A stretch of 64,000 nt of DNA, taken from positions 1,736,001-1,800,000 of the forward strand of contig CP084612.1 of the NCBI GenBank assembly GCA_025917655.1, written 5' to 3'. The notes under the pieces were generated by a model that was not told the origin of the DNA, made no database searches, and saw nothing but the letters and a program-made list of their open reading frames with translations. Positions within the stretch are counted from its first letter, which is position 1. Every line of letters begins with the position of its first letter. The position numbers and the translations under genes were made by a program. The stretch is from Chlorella sorokiniana. Its lineage: Eukaryota; Chlorophyta; Trebouxiophyceae; Chlorellales; Chlorellaceae. Shown piece after piece: positions 24,430-35,406 of this stretch.

Positions 24430-26390
24430 TATGATTGAGCGCATTAGGACTGCCGTGCACTTTGCTGCTGCAGCCGCGCTGGCGGTGCGCGTCTGCCACG
24501 CGTCGCAGCAAACCCGCCTTCTGTGCCCACATCCTATGGCCAGCCCTTCCTTCTGGTTCAAGGTACCCCCGAATATATGCCTTGCTCGCAGCCTTGGCAG
24601 CCGTGGCATGCCGCGCCGCCACGCTGCGCCGCGGCCAGCGCCCGCCCAGAGCGAACGGTGGACATGGAGGCGGCGGCGGCGGCGGAGCGCAGCCCATGGG
24701 GCCTGGGCTACCAGCTGAACGAGCGGTACCTGCTGTGGAACGACTCCGCGCAGCGTCAGCTCATCCTCATCTGGGTGGCGCAGCAGGTGAGCGAGCAGCA
24801 TGTGCTGCGAGAGGCGGGCAGAGCGCGTCGGCGGGCAGCGCGGTGCGGTGTGGAGGCCGCAGCGAGTGTGTGCAGGCGCCAAGCCAGCTTCACTGCCGTG
24901 CGACCCTCCTCCCTGAATCCTGCTCCCTTCTGCTGGGATGGCCACCACATTGATTGCAATCGTGATTCCTCTCCCCAGCTGGACATCACCCTGGCTGAGC
25001 TGGAGGGGCGGGTGGCTGAGCTGGCGCTGCTGCTGCCCGACCTGGCGGCCAAGCTGGACAGGCTTCAAGTAAGCGGGGGGCTGAGTGCGGGCATGTCATG
25101 CGTGCATGTGCTGAAGGGGTTGGGTGCACATTGGGCGGGGCCCGCCAGCTGGGCAGGCTGCCAGATGAGCGGTGCGGCAGGGAGGGGGGCAGGTGACGCT
25201 GGAGAGGCCGAGGCCCAGGGTTGCCCACGCACGAGATGAGGCCTGGCGACCAGCCTTCCAAGCCAGCAACCCCGCCGACCACCACACACACATGCGTGAC
25301 ACCCCAGCCCCACCCGTGCAGGCCAAGCTGGTGCTGGAGCTGGTGCGGGACCCGCCGGCGACAACGCAACACATCCTGGAGCTGCGGGCGGCGCTGCCGT
25401 CGATCAACCTCAGCGCTTTGCTGGCGCAGTACCCCTGGTGAGTTTTTTTGGTTAGGGGCTGGCATGTGCCAGGCGCCTTTCTTTGCTTGTGCCCGGACTG
25501 GCTGGCTCGTTTCCATGGCTGGCAACCCCGCGCTTCAACCAGCCTGCTGCTGCAAGCCGCAAGCTGGGGGTGGGAGTGTGCACCCTGCAGTCTTGGCCTG
25601 ACCTACCCCCCCCCCCCGCCCCTTAACGCCCCCGTTCCCACCTACACCGCTTGAAGGATGCTGACGCGGCTGTCAGCTGAGGAGGTGCGCGCTGCGCTGG
25701 GGCGGCTGCGCGCCACGCTGGGCCTGGAGGTTGACTTGGAGCGGCTGGTGGGCGCGGAGCCGATGCTGCTGGTGGCGGATGTGGATGCGGTGAGGCTGCT
25801 GGCTGGCATGGCACGCTGCAGTGAGTGAACTCGACCCTCCGCGTCCCCTTCTGTTTCCATTGTTAGTACTGTTTTGGGGTGGGTCCCCCATTCAAGTAAC
25901 TCAAAGCTGGGCAGGCTGTCAGCTCTGTTCCGGAGTCAATTGCTTCACTTCTCTTCTTCCTGCTGGCCCCGTTCTCCGTCAGGTCACCAATACCCCCACG
26001 CGCCCATGTGCAGGTGCTGGCAGAGCTGCAGCGGCTGCTGCCGGGCAGGGATCCTGTGGCCGTGCTGTTGGCCGACCCCTCAGCCTGCCTGGACATGCAG
26101 GTGTGGCTAGCGCTGCTGGCTCTGTCGGTACTCCTGCTGCGTACAGCGCAGCCGAATGCGCTGGGGAATGCGTCTCCGAACAGTAGCAGGACTGGGCGGG
26201 CTGGAGAGGCGCCAGCGCAGCTCGCCAGTTACTCTGTGCTTGGCTGCAGGCCACCCCTTGCACGCACGGTTGGTTGTGCTGGCGGCGTGCCCCGCGCCGC
26301 GTTGCTGAGCAGCTACAGTGCGACCCCCGCCGCCGAGTGATCGCAGAGCGCAGGGCTCAAGGGGAGTTTGGAGGTGGACGATGGCATTAG
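24430..26390 (+). CDS. Leucine-rich helical-repeat protein, unrecognised (probably organellar)
   Basis: Exons about 24600-24786, 24979-25068, 25322-25437, 25657-25789, 26014-26100 and 26250-26390 join in frame. They give WGLGYQLNERYLLWND, LDITLAELEGRVAELALLL, KLVLELVRDPPATTQHI, LRAALPSINLSALLAQYPW, LSAEEVRAALGRLRATL, VDLERLVGAEPMLLVADVDA and VLAELQRLLPGRDPVAVLL. The repeated pattern L..LR..LP..d...Ll...P.LL recalls mTERF-like and other helical-hairpin repeats of plastid and mitochondrial proteins. It is not a clear mTERF match. The N-terminal exon, possibly from MIERIRTAVHFAAAAALAV at 24430, would serve as a targeting peptide. Function is unknown. Confidence 0.6.
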
Positions 26391-26941
26391 ATCCGCTTGA
26401 GATTGGGCCGCCTGCCAGGAGTTGTATATGAGCGAGTACAAGACACAAAGTCCAGGCTCCAACTGTGGCAACCACAAGAACTATGGTCGTGGGTGCTGCG
26501 GGCTGTTTCCTGCAGTGTTGAACGTTGCGGCGGGTGAGTGTAGTTCAGCCGATTGCAATTGCTAGCCGAAATCTGTAACAGCAAGCAGTATTATATCCCT
26601 CACTGGGCAGCCATTGGCTGCCTGAGTGTGTTACTGTCCAGCCCAACTCTACCAGCTGGCGGGGGAGGGGAAAAGCGCTGCCGCCATCACCTTCAGGGGC
26701 CGCCTGACGGCCCTTGATACCGTCCTGCTGGCTGCCATTCTAGATTTGATCCACATACAGGCAGTTAACCGCGTCCTGGGCATGCAATGAAGGCATGACG
26801 CCTGCCCTGCCGTGACAGCGCGGCGCGTGCGAGAAGTTCATCCACGCATCAGCCTCCAACTCTGCCAGCTACCCACCATTCCTCGCTGTGTTAATTGCCT
26901 TTGAGCACTCCCACATCACCCGTCAAACGTAGCCAGACGTC
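26391..26941. promoter_or_regulatory. Upstream region of the FAS1 gene
   Basis: About 550 bp without a supported gene. The ATG at 26942 begins a signal peptide, so this stretch should hold its promoter. No specific element was recognised. Confidence 0.4.
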
Positions 26942-28428
26942 ATGAAGTTCACCGCGGTGCTACTGGCCGGCCTGGCCATCTTCGCCGCCTCGGCAAGTGA
27001 GTTCGATCAGTACTCCCGCCATATATTCGGCGCCTGCAAGCCATATCGTGTCTGTCCGACCGAACCACCTTTGCATCTTAAGGCCAACCCCGCCCACGGG
27101 AGCGCCTCTTTGCTCGCAATACCCTGTGCGACGGTCTTATCAACTTCCTTGAGGCCAATTTTGACGGGAATCCGGCCGGCTGCTGGTGTTTCTGGACGGG
27201 CCGCCATGTGCTGCATGCCGCCGCGCAGCTCCACCCCTGGTTGCCGCTTGGCCAGGAGCACTGCACCCCTGCGCCTGCCCTCAACGCTTGCGCCTGCGAT
27301 CCCATTTTCCCCGCAGGTGCACTTGACTACAGCGAGGTGGGTGGCTACGAGTGGGACAGCGTCGTGGACCTGGTGGTCGGCAAGAACGACACCACCGCCC
27401 TGGAGAACCTCGTCGTCAGCAGCGGCCTCGTGGACACCTTTGCCGGTGAGCAGGATGCGAGAAACAGCGCCCTGCTCGTGTGTGGTCAGTTTGTGCAGGA
27501 CCGGGAGGGTTCACAACCTCTCCCCGTGCCGCCTGCCTCGCCCATCACCTCCCAGCGCCCAGCTCCCCCGGCTTCCCCACCAGCTGCGCATGCTCCCGAC
27601 GCCGCACCGGCGCGTGCTGCTTCGCCCTCGCCCCTGCCCTGTGCAGCTGCCTGCCTGTCACGCCAACGTGCTGTCTGCCTTGCCCCTGCGAGCTGACGCC
27701 TCCGCCTCCTCCCCCTGCCTGCAGCCGTGACCAACGAGACCGCCACCGTGTTCATCCCCATCGACCCCTTCCTGGGCGAGGCCCTGGAGACCGTGGGTGA
27801 CGTCGACGTGGTGAGCCCTCCCGTCCACCGCCGCCCGCATGGCAGTAAAGCTTCGCTCTGCTCTGTCCACCGCCGCCCGCATGGCTCCACACCCTCTTAG
27901 TCTGTAGCAGTGCCCCCCAGCATCGGCTGCCGCGCTGGCCTGCCCCGCTGCCTGCCCCCTGCCAGCTGGCGCCATCCGACCCTGGCTTGCTTGCCGTGCT
28001 CCCTGCCCCTCCTGCGCAGGACACCCTGGTCCAGGTGCTTTCCTACCACGTGGTGCCCGGCCAGGCCCTGCTGCTGGGTGACCTGCAGGACGGCGATGTG
28101 CTGCAGACCCTGGTGCCCGGCCCTGAGGGCCAGCTGGAGGTGCGCCCAGCCAGGGCGGTGGAAGCGCGTGGCGGCTTAGACCATGTAGAAAGCATGCGGC
28201 CGGTGCTGTGACTGGCAACCAGGGGCCTCACCGCCGGCGGGCTCCCTTGATGCTCTGCAGGTCCAGTTTGGCGAGTTTGCGACCAAGCCCAGCCTGATCA
28301 CCACCTCCGGCCAGACCGTCCCCATCTACCAGTACAACATCCAGGCCGGCAACGTGATTGTGCACACCATCAAGGGCCTGCTGCAGCCCGGCACCCAGAC
28401 CTTCGCACCTGCGCCCACCGCGGCCTGA
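26942..28428 (+). CDS. Secreted single-domain fasciclin (FAS1) protein
   Basis: Five exons: 26942-26996, 27317-27445, 27725-27810, 28020-28139 and 28261-28428, all GT-AG and in frame. The signal peptide is MKFTAVLLAGLAIFAASA. The FAS1 fold shows the first conserved block as ATVFIPIDPFLGEAL, the central YHVVPGQALLLGDL, and the second block as NIQAGNVIVHTIKGLLQP. FAS1 proteins act in adhesion and in the wall or extracellular matrix of algae. The mature protein is only about 160 residues. It lacks a clear GPI signal or arabinogalactan region, so it is probably freely secreted or apoplastic. There is no sign of frame damage here, in contrast to many neighbours. Confidence 0.88.
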
Positions 28429-29189
28429 GCGCCCCCTTTCCGGCGTCCGTCCCAGAGCTGCATGGGCCGCGTGTCATGGCTGACATTTCGCCTGTGCGCG
28501 CGCCCCCTCCTGCGCTGTTTTTGTTCGTTCATGCGTGATCCGTTCATACAGATTCTTAGCAATGCTGATTACTATGGGATCCGCATTGTGGTCCACATGA
28601 ATAGCTTGTAAAGGAGCCATGTGCGATGTTGAACATTAGCGCATCATCAGCGCAATGGGCGGCTGCTGCCGGTTTTGGTGCATGCCCCCTTCCGCCAGGC
28701 TAGGCCCCGTCCCTCTCCACCTCCATCAATACCCTTTCTCTCTTTGGACTGCTGCACAGGCTGCATGGGTGAATCCAGAGCAGCACATGGCTGCGGCACA
28801 GCGCTTATGTCTGCGCGGCAGCTTGCCGCCTGCCTGCTGTGGTGAACTTGCACATGCAAGCTCAAGGGGGACACCTGTGCCCTGCACTTCCCTCCTCCTA
28901 CCAGCACCTTGTTCTGTACAGCCAGCCGTTACAGATCAGGCATTCAACCATCAAACGTTGCACAGGCAGCTGTTGTGTCGGGAACCCAAGAGCCTGAGGC
29001 CTATCAAACCGGCCAGACAGTGAAGAAAGGCAGTTCTGAGCACACACAATGTCCTGCAACACATGAATGAAGTCTCAGGTAGAACAAAAGGAGAGCTGGG
29101 AGATTACGCACACCATCAAGCTCAAAAAGGTAATGTCCCGTTGCTTGGTTCACTAGTGGCACTTCTGCGCACAAAGGGGCACACATGCG
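28429..29189. other. Convergent intergenic region
   Basis: Lies between the ends of the FAS1 gene (+) and the PSI-like gene (-). It contains only 3' sequence as far as I can see. Short open frames have no recognisable content. Confidence 0.45.
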
Positions 29190-32100
29190 CTACCTACCTG
29201 CCAGGCCGCATGCACACGGCACCGACCATCGCAGACACAATGCAGGGGCTTGACAAATAAGGTTCAGGTCACTGTTCTGGGTTCTTGGCTGGGCAGGCCA
29301 GCTTGGCGTGGGAGGGTCAGTTTGGGCGGCAGCGCGCTGCTCAAGCCTGGTTGCCGGGAGCGCCTCCTTGGGGAGCTTGCAATGGAACACGTCTGTCGGT
29401 AGGGCAGAGGCAGCAGCGCGCACGTGGCTGCCGAGCATGCAAGCACGGCGTGGCAGGAGGCGGCATCGGCACCAAGCAGGGCGCTCGGGGCTGGCTGGCA
29501 AGAGCCAGCATCCGGCCCCGGTCTGGTGCTGCCAGCGGTCCACAGCTCAGCAGAGCGCATCCTACAAGGCGGGGCAAGCAGCATGCGGCAGACTGGCGGC
29601 AGCGGCACTCACGAGGTGGCAGCGCCTGCGCGATGTCCACGCCAAAGCACCTGCAACACGAGGGGCGGGCGAGGCAGCCATGAAGGGCAGCGGCCACACC
29701 ACGGCATGCTGCGCACGGCATGCTTGCCCATGCGTGGCACACAGGGCGTTGCAGGCGTGGCAGCCACACGCCGTTCCCAGCCAGGCCCAGCTGGCAGCTT
29801 GCGGCAGGCTCACAGGGGCTTGGGGCCCGCCTCGTCGCCCTCCACGAAGCACGGCGCGCACTCCTTGTGCACAGCGCACTCCGCTGCGGCAAAGGCCTCG
29901 CACGGCACCCAGGGCTGGGCCCCGCGGGCGCCCTCCTCCTCCTCCTCGCCCTCCTCCTCCTGGCTGGAAGCAGCGCCTTGCACAGCGGCGCCGCGCTTCA
30001 CCTTGCACTCAAACACGACTGCGGGGAAGCGTAGGGAGCATGAGGGTGTGGAAGGAGGGCGGTGACTTGCGCAGCGGATCAAATAGCACACTGGGCAGGC
30101 CTTTTCGGACATGCCCAAGCTGCAGAGAGGGGCCGCATACAGCCACTCACAGGGCGGCAGCTTGGCGGCGACGGAGGGGCGGAAGCAGAGGTCCACGCCG
30201 CTGGCCTTTTCAGTGCACAGGGAGCAGCGGTCGTCGTTCTTCTTGCACTGGGTGGGGCCGTAGGACTCGCAGACGTCCCAGGGGGCGGGCTGGGGCTTGT
30301 TGCTGCCCTGCTCGCCTGCCAGCTCAGCCACCAGCTCAGCAACAAGGGCGGGCTCGGCGGCGGCAGCGCCGCGCAGCAGCAGCGTCGGGCCCGCCTCGGG
30401 CTTGGGCAGCTTGCAGTGGAAGATGGAGGCAGGCAGGAACTTGGCCACCGTAGGGGAGAAGCACCTGCAGTGGCAGGCAGCAAGAGGGAGCGCATGACTC
30501 TCGATTGACAAATAAAACATATAGATGTGCCTCCGGTGCCGCTGGTGCGGCCTGCCAGCCCTTCTGAGACACAGGCTGGGCTGGCTGCTGCCAGCCACTC
30601 AACCCCAAACCTGCAACGCCCGCCCCGCTCACATCGGCTTGGCCGGCTTGCCCTCCTTGCCCTCCACAGTGCAGCGTGCACACACTGCGCGGTGGGCGGC
30701 GCACTCGGTCTCGTTGAACGACTCGCAGGGCAGCCACTTGGGCTTTGTGCCCAAGTCAACAGCCTGCTGCGCCTCGGTGCCCTCCTCGACAGCGCCGGCT
30801 TCGGCGTCAACAGGAGCGGCGTCCTTGCCGGCGTCGCCCTTGGGCAGCTTGCAGTGGAAGATGAAGGGCGGCAGCTTCTTGGCGATCTCGAGGCCGAAGC
30901 ACCTGCAGGCAGACGCCGCAGTTGTTGGGGGCCAAAGGGAGGCGTCTGTAGACGACCGAGCAGCACGGGGGCGACTCTTGGGCCAGCACGTTGACAGGGG
31001 GTGCGGGGGGTGCTCGCTGCTCAGCAAGCGGCAGGTGGCGGCTCACATGGGCTTGGCGCCCTTCTTCTTGCCCTCCACGGTGCACAGCGCGCACTCCGTG
31101 CTGTGCGCCTTGCACTCTGTCGCGTTGAAGGCCTCGCAGGCTGTCCAGGGCTCCGGCTTCGGCTTCTTGCCAGCAGCAGCGGCACCATCCGCTGCAACCT
31201 CCCCTTCACCCCGGAGCAGTCGAAACGACTGCGGCAGGCAGCGGGTAGAGATGGGCGGTGAGTGAGGCACTGAGTGAAGTTGCTTGCTGCAGAGCTCATG
31301 CCAATGCACAGGCATGCACGGGCATGCACAGAGCAGGGAGCCAGCGGGCAGCGCAGGAGCGCAAGCAGCGTGCTCACAGGGCGGCAGCTTGGCGGCGACG
31401 GAGGGGCGGAAGCAGAGGTCCACGCCGCTGGCCTTTTCAGTGCACAGGGAGCAGCGGTCGTCGTTCTTCTTGCACTGGGCGGGGCCGTAGGACTCGCAGA
31501 CCTCCCAGGGGGCGGGCTGGGGCTTGTCCTCAGGCTCGGCAGACAGAGGGCCGGAGCGGCGTCCGCCTACTTGTGCAGCCTTGACGTCGGAACACTTGAA
31601 GATGACTGCATGGTGGGTGAGGTGGGAACGGAAGCTGCGTGCTCACGTCTTGCCCCCTGCCTGCAGCTGCGGCGGCACGCGGCACGCTGGGGCGGCATGG
31701 GCAGCAGCGTGCTCAATTTCGCTGCTGTCACTCACAGGGCGGCAGCTTGGCGGCGACGGAGGGGCGGAAGCAGAGGTCCACGCCGCTGGCCTTGTCAGTG
31801 CACAGGGAGCAGCGGTCGTCATTCTTCTTGCACTGGGCGGGACCGTAGGACTCGCAGACGTCCCAGGGGGTGGGCTGGGGCTTCTTGTCAACCGTGACAG
31901 TGCGAATCACCGGGGGGCTCTGGCTCTGGGATGCCAGAACATTCAAATATGACTGCATATGCGGAGGAATGAAGCAGGAGACGGAGGGGATGGGTGAATG
32001 CTGCAGCAAGAGGTGCATGGCGGCGGCGCGCAAGGCGTCCCGCCCGATGCTGCCCGTGTTTGTGAGCTATCCTTCCAGGCCCCGGCAGGTAACACGACTC

Positions 32101-32325
32101 ACAAGGAGGGATGACCTCGGCGATCTCATGCTCAAGGCAAACTTTCACGTCCGGCAGGAACTGGTTTTGGCACAGGGAGCACTGGTCCGACCGAGCTTCG
32201 CACTCCGTGGCGCTGAGCGCTTCGCAGGCGTTGGAGAACTTGGGTTTCATCACATCGATACGGAAGGGGAACGCGGCAGAGCAGCATAGCGGCAGAGCCG
32301 CCAGCAGAAGGATGGCCGCCCTCAT
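29190..32325 (-). CDS. Secreted protein of tandem PSI-like Cys-rich modules
   Basis: Signal peptide MRAAILLLAALPLCCSA at 32325, then about seven copies of one module. Each reads roughly [VI]FxC, a variable acidic or Ala-rich spacer, CE.(6).EC, (6)C..C, (9-15)C and ends LPP. Examples are CESYGPAQCKK, CSLCTDKASGVDLC and VAAKLPP. The spacing C-x8-C-x6-C-x2-C resembles PSI (plexin/semaphorin/integrin) or related extracellular domains. Intron junctions checked between modules are phase 1 (after LPP), so exons can be duplicated without frame change. Three exons are almost identical (30140-30300, 31378-31535, 31737-31892). One-base frame changes appear near 31203 and 31224. The last exon begins VFHCKLPKE; the exact stop (29190 or about 29264) is uncertain. 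Role is unknown; extracellular ligand or metal binding is possible. Confidence 0.7.
31378..31892 (-). repeat. Near-identical duplicated exons in the PSI-like gene
   Basis: A block of about 155 bp at 31378-31535 recurs at 31737-31892 and again at 30140-30300, all on the minus strand. By eye the copies differ at only a few positions each, while the introns and the acidic spacers between them differ strongly. Identity limited to exons suggests recent duplication or gene conversion. Confidence 0.8.
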
Positions 32326-32681
32326 CAGGCTCACGCCGACAGGGAGGGTAGCGGAGGAAACGGCGCTGCACGGTATCGATGGAAGGTCAGCAAACCCGCG
32401 CGGAAGGGTTTGCAAGGGGAGAGATGAATGGGGGTAGGGCACGGGGCGGCGTGACATGGACTTTGGGGCGGTCGGCTGAAAAAATCGGCGACTCAAATCG
32501 AGTTTATGCAAGAGAAGCTAATTATAGAGAAGGTGCTCGGGATTGGCTGGCAGGATTTGGGTCGCGGGGGAGGGTTGACAGGGTACAGCTGGCGAAGGCC
32601 TACTTGTCCAGCTCCAGCTCCCTTTCTGCAGCTCGGGGATAAAATGAAGAGGTAGGCAGATGCAGGATGCAAAATTCAATG
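32326..32681. promoter_or_regulatory. Upstream region of the PSI-like gene
   Basis: Lies between the start codon at 32325 and the 3' end of tRNA-Leu. It must include the promoter of the minus-strand gene. No clear core motif was seen. A run of four A at 32671-32674 is the tRNA terminator on the minus strand. Confidence 0.4.
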
Positions 32682-32799
32682 TGACAGCGGTAGGGTTCGA
32701 ACCTACGCCCCCTTTCGAGGAGAGGAAACCACAAGCTTGGTGTGGAAGGATGCAAACAATCCTTGAGTCCTCCGCCTTAGACCACTCGGCCACGCTGCC
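32682..32799 (-). tRNA. tRNA-Leu(CAA) with intron
   Basis: On the minus strand, acceptor GGCAGCG (32799-32793) pairs with CGCTGTC near the 3' end, with one G-U pair. The D-arm begins GCCGAGTGGTCTAAGGC, the A-box type of class II tRNAs. The anticodon stem GAGGA is followed by the loop CTCAAG with anticodon CAA at 32765-32763. An intron of about 32 nt follows position 37, then TCCTC closes the stem. The long variable arm (TCCTCGAAAGGGGG) supports Leu. The T-arm is GTAGG-TTCGAAC-CCTAC. A TTTT terminator follows within 12 nt. CCA is not encoded, as expected for a nuclear gene. Confidence 0.9.
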
Positions 32800-32955
32800 T
32801 GACCGGCCCGGGATTTCGAAACGGTCCGACGACAGAAGCATCGTAACGTTCGATACCTATCGTCGAGTTCCATTTCGGGAGGGGCCGTGAGAGCACCAGA
32901 TAACTTTTATCAACAAAATATATAGCCAAAACACAAATTTCGGCACAAGAAAAAT

Positions 32956-33605
32956 GTTGCGGCCTCCCCCACTCCCTGACGCCTAGCGCCTGATCCCAGG
33001 GCTTGTGCCCCGCCCGCCCTGCTGGGCCTGCCCCGCAGGGCGGCCCTGCCCCTCGTCCCCATCTCGTTCCTTTACAGTTGGTCCCCTCTGCTCCTCTCCC
33101 GCCTGACCCGCCGCATGACGCTTCAGTGTCCCCCGCCTGCCCCTGTGTCGTTTCCGCCCGCCCGTCTGGCCGCCTCCCGGCTACTGTGCCTTCATCGCAT
33201 GGCTGTCAGCGGCCTGCTGCCGCCTTGTTGCGGGACCCTGCCTTCCCCCTTTCCATCCCCATTCTGACCCGTGCTGGCGGCCTGCGGTGGCGTGCGATGG
33301 TGCCCACATGCGTAACCGGCGCCCGCCTCCCCGCCTTCCTGTGTCTGCTGCCTCGCTGGCGGTGCTTTGGGTGTGCTCCTAGGCGCCCTCCGCTCCCCCA
33401 CCGCACTTAGCGCCCGATCCCCGGCTTGCGCCGGTGCTTACACCCCTGCCCGCCCGCCCGCCTGCGATGCTTAGATGTTGTACCGGAGCTAGTAGGATGC
33501 ACTGCTGTGTCCCCAGCGCGTTACTGCGCCTGGGCTCTGTAGCAGGTAAGTCAACTTGCCCCGTCAGACTTGTATTCACGCCATACCGTGTAGCAACCCG
33601 AGCAA
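32956..33605 (+). mobile_element. 5'-truncated LINE copy (3' UTR only)
   Basis: Closely similar to the 3' untranslated end of the long LINE (about 42034-42640). Both share GCGGCCTCCCCC, GCCTAGCGCCTGATCCCAGG, many internal blocks and the terminal block ending in AAGTCAA. No coding sequence is present. Such 5'-truncated copies are the usual product of incomplete target-primed reverse transcription. It begins about 160 bp upstream of the 5' end of tRNA-Leu. Confidence 0.8.
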
Positions 33606-35190
33606 TAGCAGCAGCAAAGGTCGCATGGGTCTCCAATTAGAGAGTATCAGTACATCAGTGGCGCCACTTGCCCTCCGCTGTGCCCGATCCCCGGCGGCTG
33701 CAGATGCCTGCATCCCCACGCACCCTAAGGCAATGCAAGCCGCGATGCGCCGCCGGCCCAGCACCTCGCAAGCAATCAGCGGATTTGCACGGCCATTGTG
33801 CCTAGCTGGGTGCAACACTGCGACGACTGCACCAGGGGGTGTAGGGGGCGCGGGATGAGCGAAGGGCGGGGAGGGGGAAGATGGGCGTCACATGCTGGGG
33901 CAACTGCCCACCGCCGCAAGCGCTAACGAATCTGGGCGGCACCAGGCGATCGGCGTTCTGCACCAGCTGCCCTGCAGGCATTTCTGACACGCGTGTGGCC
34001 CAGTAGTGCTCCCGAGGGACGTGGTGTGAAGCTTTGCGCTCCCCCGCAACGGTGAGGCAGGCACGGCTGCACACCAGGTGTTGCACGAGCACTACTGGGC
34101 CGCCTGCGTATCAGCCATGCATACAGGGCAGCTGAAGCAAAACGCCGACCGCTTGGTGCTGCCCTTATCCGCTTAGGTGCGGCAGCGCCAGCAGCTGTCA
34201 ACAGCTGCGCCCGATTGAGGCAAGCACTGCAGGCCAGCAACCTTGCCGCCTCCCCCATGCTGCCGTGCAGCAGCCCTGCCCTCGGCCGCTTCCTGGCATT
34301 GCCGCCGGTGTGGGTGGGGTCCTGGGGGCGTTCAGCGGGGAGCGGCTGCCGGGCAGGCACTGGCTGCGGGGCAGGCACTGGCTGCTCAGCAGGGCCGGCT
34401 GCCCGCCGCTCCCCGTTGCCCAGCACGCCGCCCGGCAGCGCGAGGGCCGAGGACAAGGCAAGCAGGGGGCCTGCTCGTCGGCCATGTACCGCAGCAGCTG
34501 CCCTGCCACGTGGGCCTCCGCCTCGCCTGCAGGCAGCAAGGAAGGTGAGCGGCGTCATGCCGCTGCAGGCAGGGCGAGGGGCGGCAGCCGGGCTCGGTGC
34601 GCAGCGGCTGCCCCAGTCAAGCTATGAGCGTAAAGTGAGTCAACGAGGGTTCGCACTTGGTGCCAAGGCGCCCAGACCAGCAGAGCCGATCACCCAGTCC
34701 CGCTGTGCCGTGGCCAGCAAACTTGCCAGACTGCGGGCGGCCCCACCTGGATGACCACGGATCCATGCGATAAGATGGCGGCCGCCATGCCTGAAAGGCC
34801 ACCTTCCGAAAGGCGAGCAGGGGTGGGGGATGGGGGGCCAGGCTGCGGGCTGTGGGAGCACATCTGAGCGAGGCGCCAAATCGGTAGCCGAGCAGCGAGC
34901 AAGACGGCAGCGAGCCGAGGCACCCGCCATCGCGCGCCAGGCTGGAGGCGCAAGTCCGCTGCACAAGTTTGCTGAGAAGAGCCTGCTGTGAGCGGCTGGA
35001 TGCCTTGTGGTTTTGACAGTGGCGCGATGCACTTGTTTGGACCGGGAGCATAGCCAATGTGTCAACAGGCAGCCATGCCTTGTCAACAGCGGCTTTATGG
35101 CCGCCACGGCCCAGCATCCACGTTTTTTGCCCACCTGGCCGTGCCGCTAACATCCTGGCACCTTGGTGTGGTCGCTGAAGGTCAGAAACC
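33606..35190. other. Gene-poor stretch in the insertion zone
   Basis: About 1.6 kb with open frames on both strands but none I can assign. A minus-strand frame across 33923-34558 is long (211 codons) and Arg/Ala/Pro-rich, as chance frames are at this GC content. A ~15-bp inverted repeat (CAGTAGTGCTC near 34001 and GAGCACTACTG near 34088) is present. No domain, RNA gene or element was recognised. Confidence 0.35.
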
Positions 35191-35191
35191 C

Positions 35192-35310
35192 AAAAAAATT
35201 CATAAGACCGTTGCGACTACCGACTGCGCCAACGGAGCAAATTTTTGATGCTCCGTACGGGGCTCGAACCCGTGACCTACGGCTTGCTCATGCCATAAGA
35301 ACTTCAAATC
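35192..35310 (-). tRNA. Circularly permuted tRNA-Ile(UAU) gene
   Basis: On the minus strand the 3' half comes first: AAGCCGT (anticodon stem, from 35285), AGGTC, T-arm ACGGG-TTCGAGC-CCCGT, acceptor ACGGAGC and discriminator A at 35249. After a 10-nt AT-rich spacer (35248-35239) the 5' half follows. It has acceptor GCTCCGT (35238-35232), TG, D-arm GCGCAGTCGGTAGTCGC, then AACGGT and loop CTTATG with anticodon TAT at 35204-35202. A T7 run (35198-35192) then ends it. Joined in tRNA order, the acceptor stem has 7 perfect pairs, the T stem 5, and the anticodon stem ACGGT/GCCGT 4 plus one U-G. Leader CATGAG (35293-35288) can pair with CTTATG, next to a 3-nt CAA bulge, as in a relaxed bulge-helix-bulge splice site. 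Position 37 (A or G) depends on the exact cut. The D stem has an extra T. Confidence 0.85.
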
Positions 35311-35406
35311 CGGTTCATTTGGAGTTCGGGCAGACTTTCCTCCCGGTTCTTAATTTTTATCGGTACAGTATCGTCTAGGTTGTTTTGACGCCCCCAAAAA
35401 ACCCCT

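Noticed and set aside
33923-34558. 211-codon minus-strand frame with scattered Cys, considered as a MYND-like protein
   Set aside because: Cys/His spacing does not fit MYND or another zinc finger, and composition is that of random GC-rich DNA.
35250-35335. Ordinary tRNA reading of the T-arm at 35255-35271
   Set aside because: No 5' half with GCTCCGT exists upstream on that strand; it exists only downstream, which is the permuted order.
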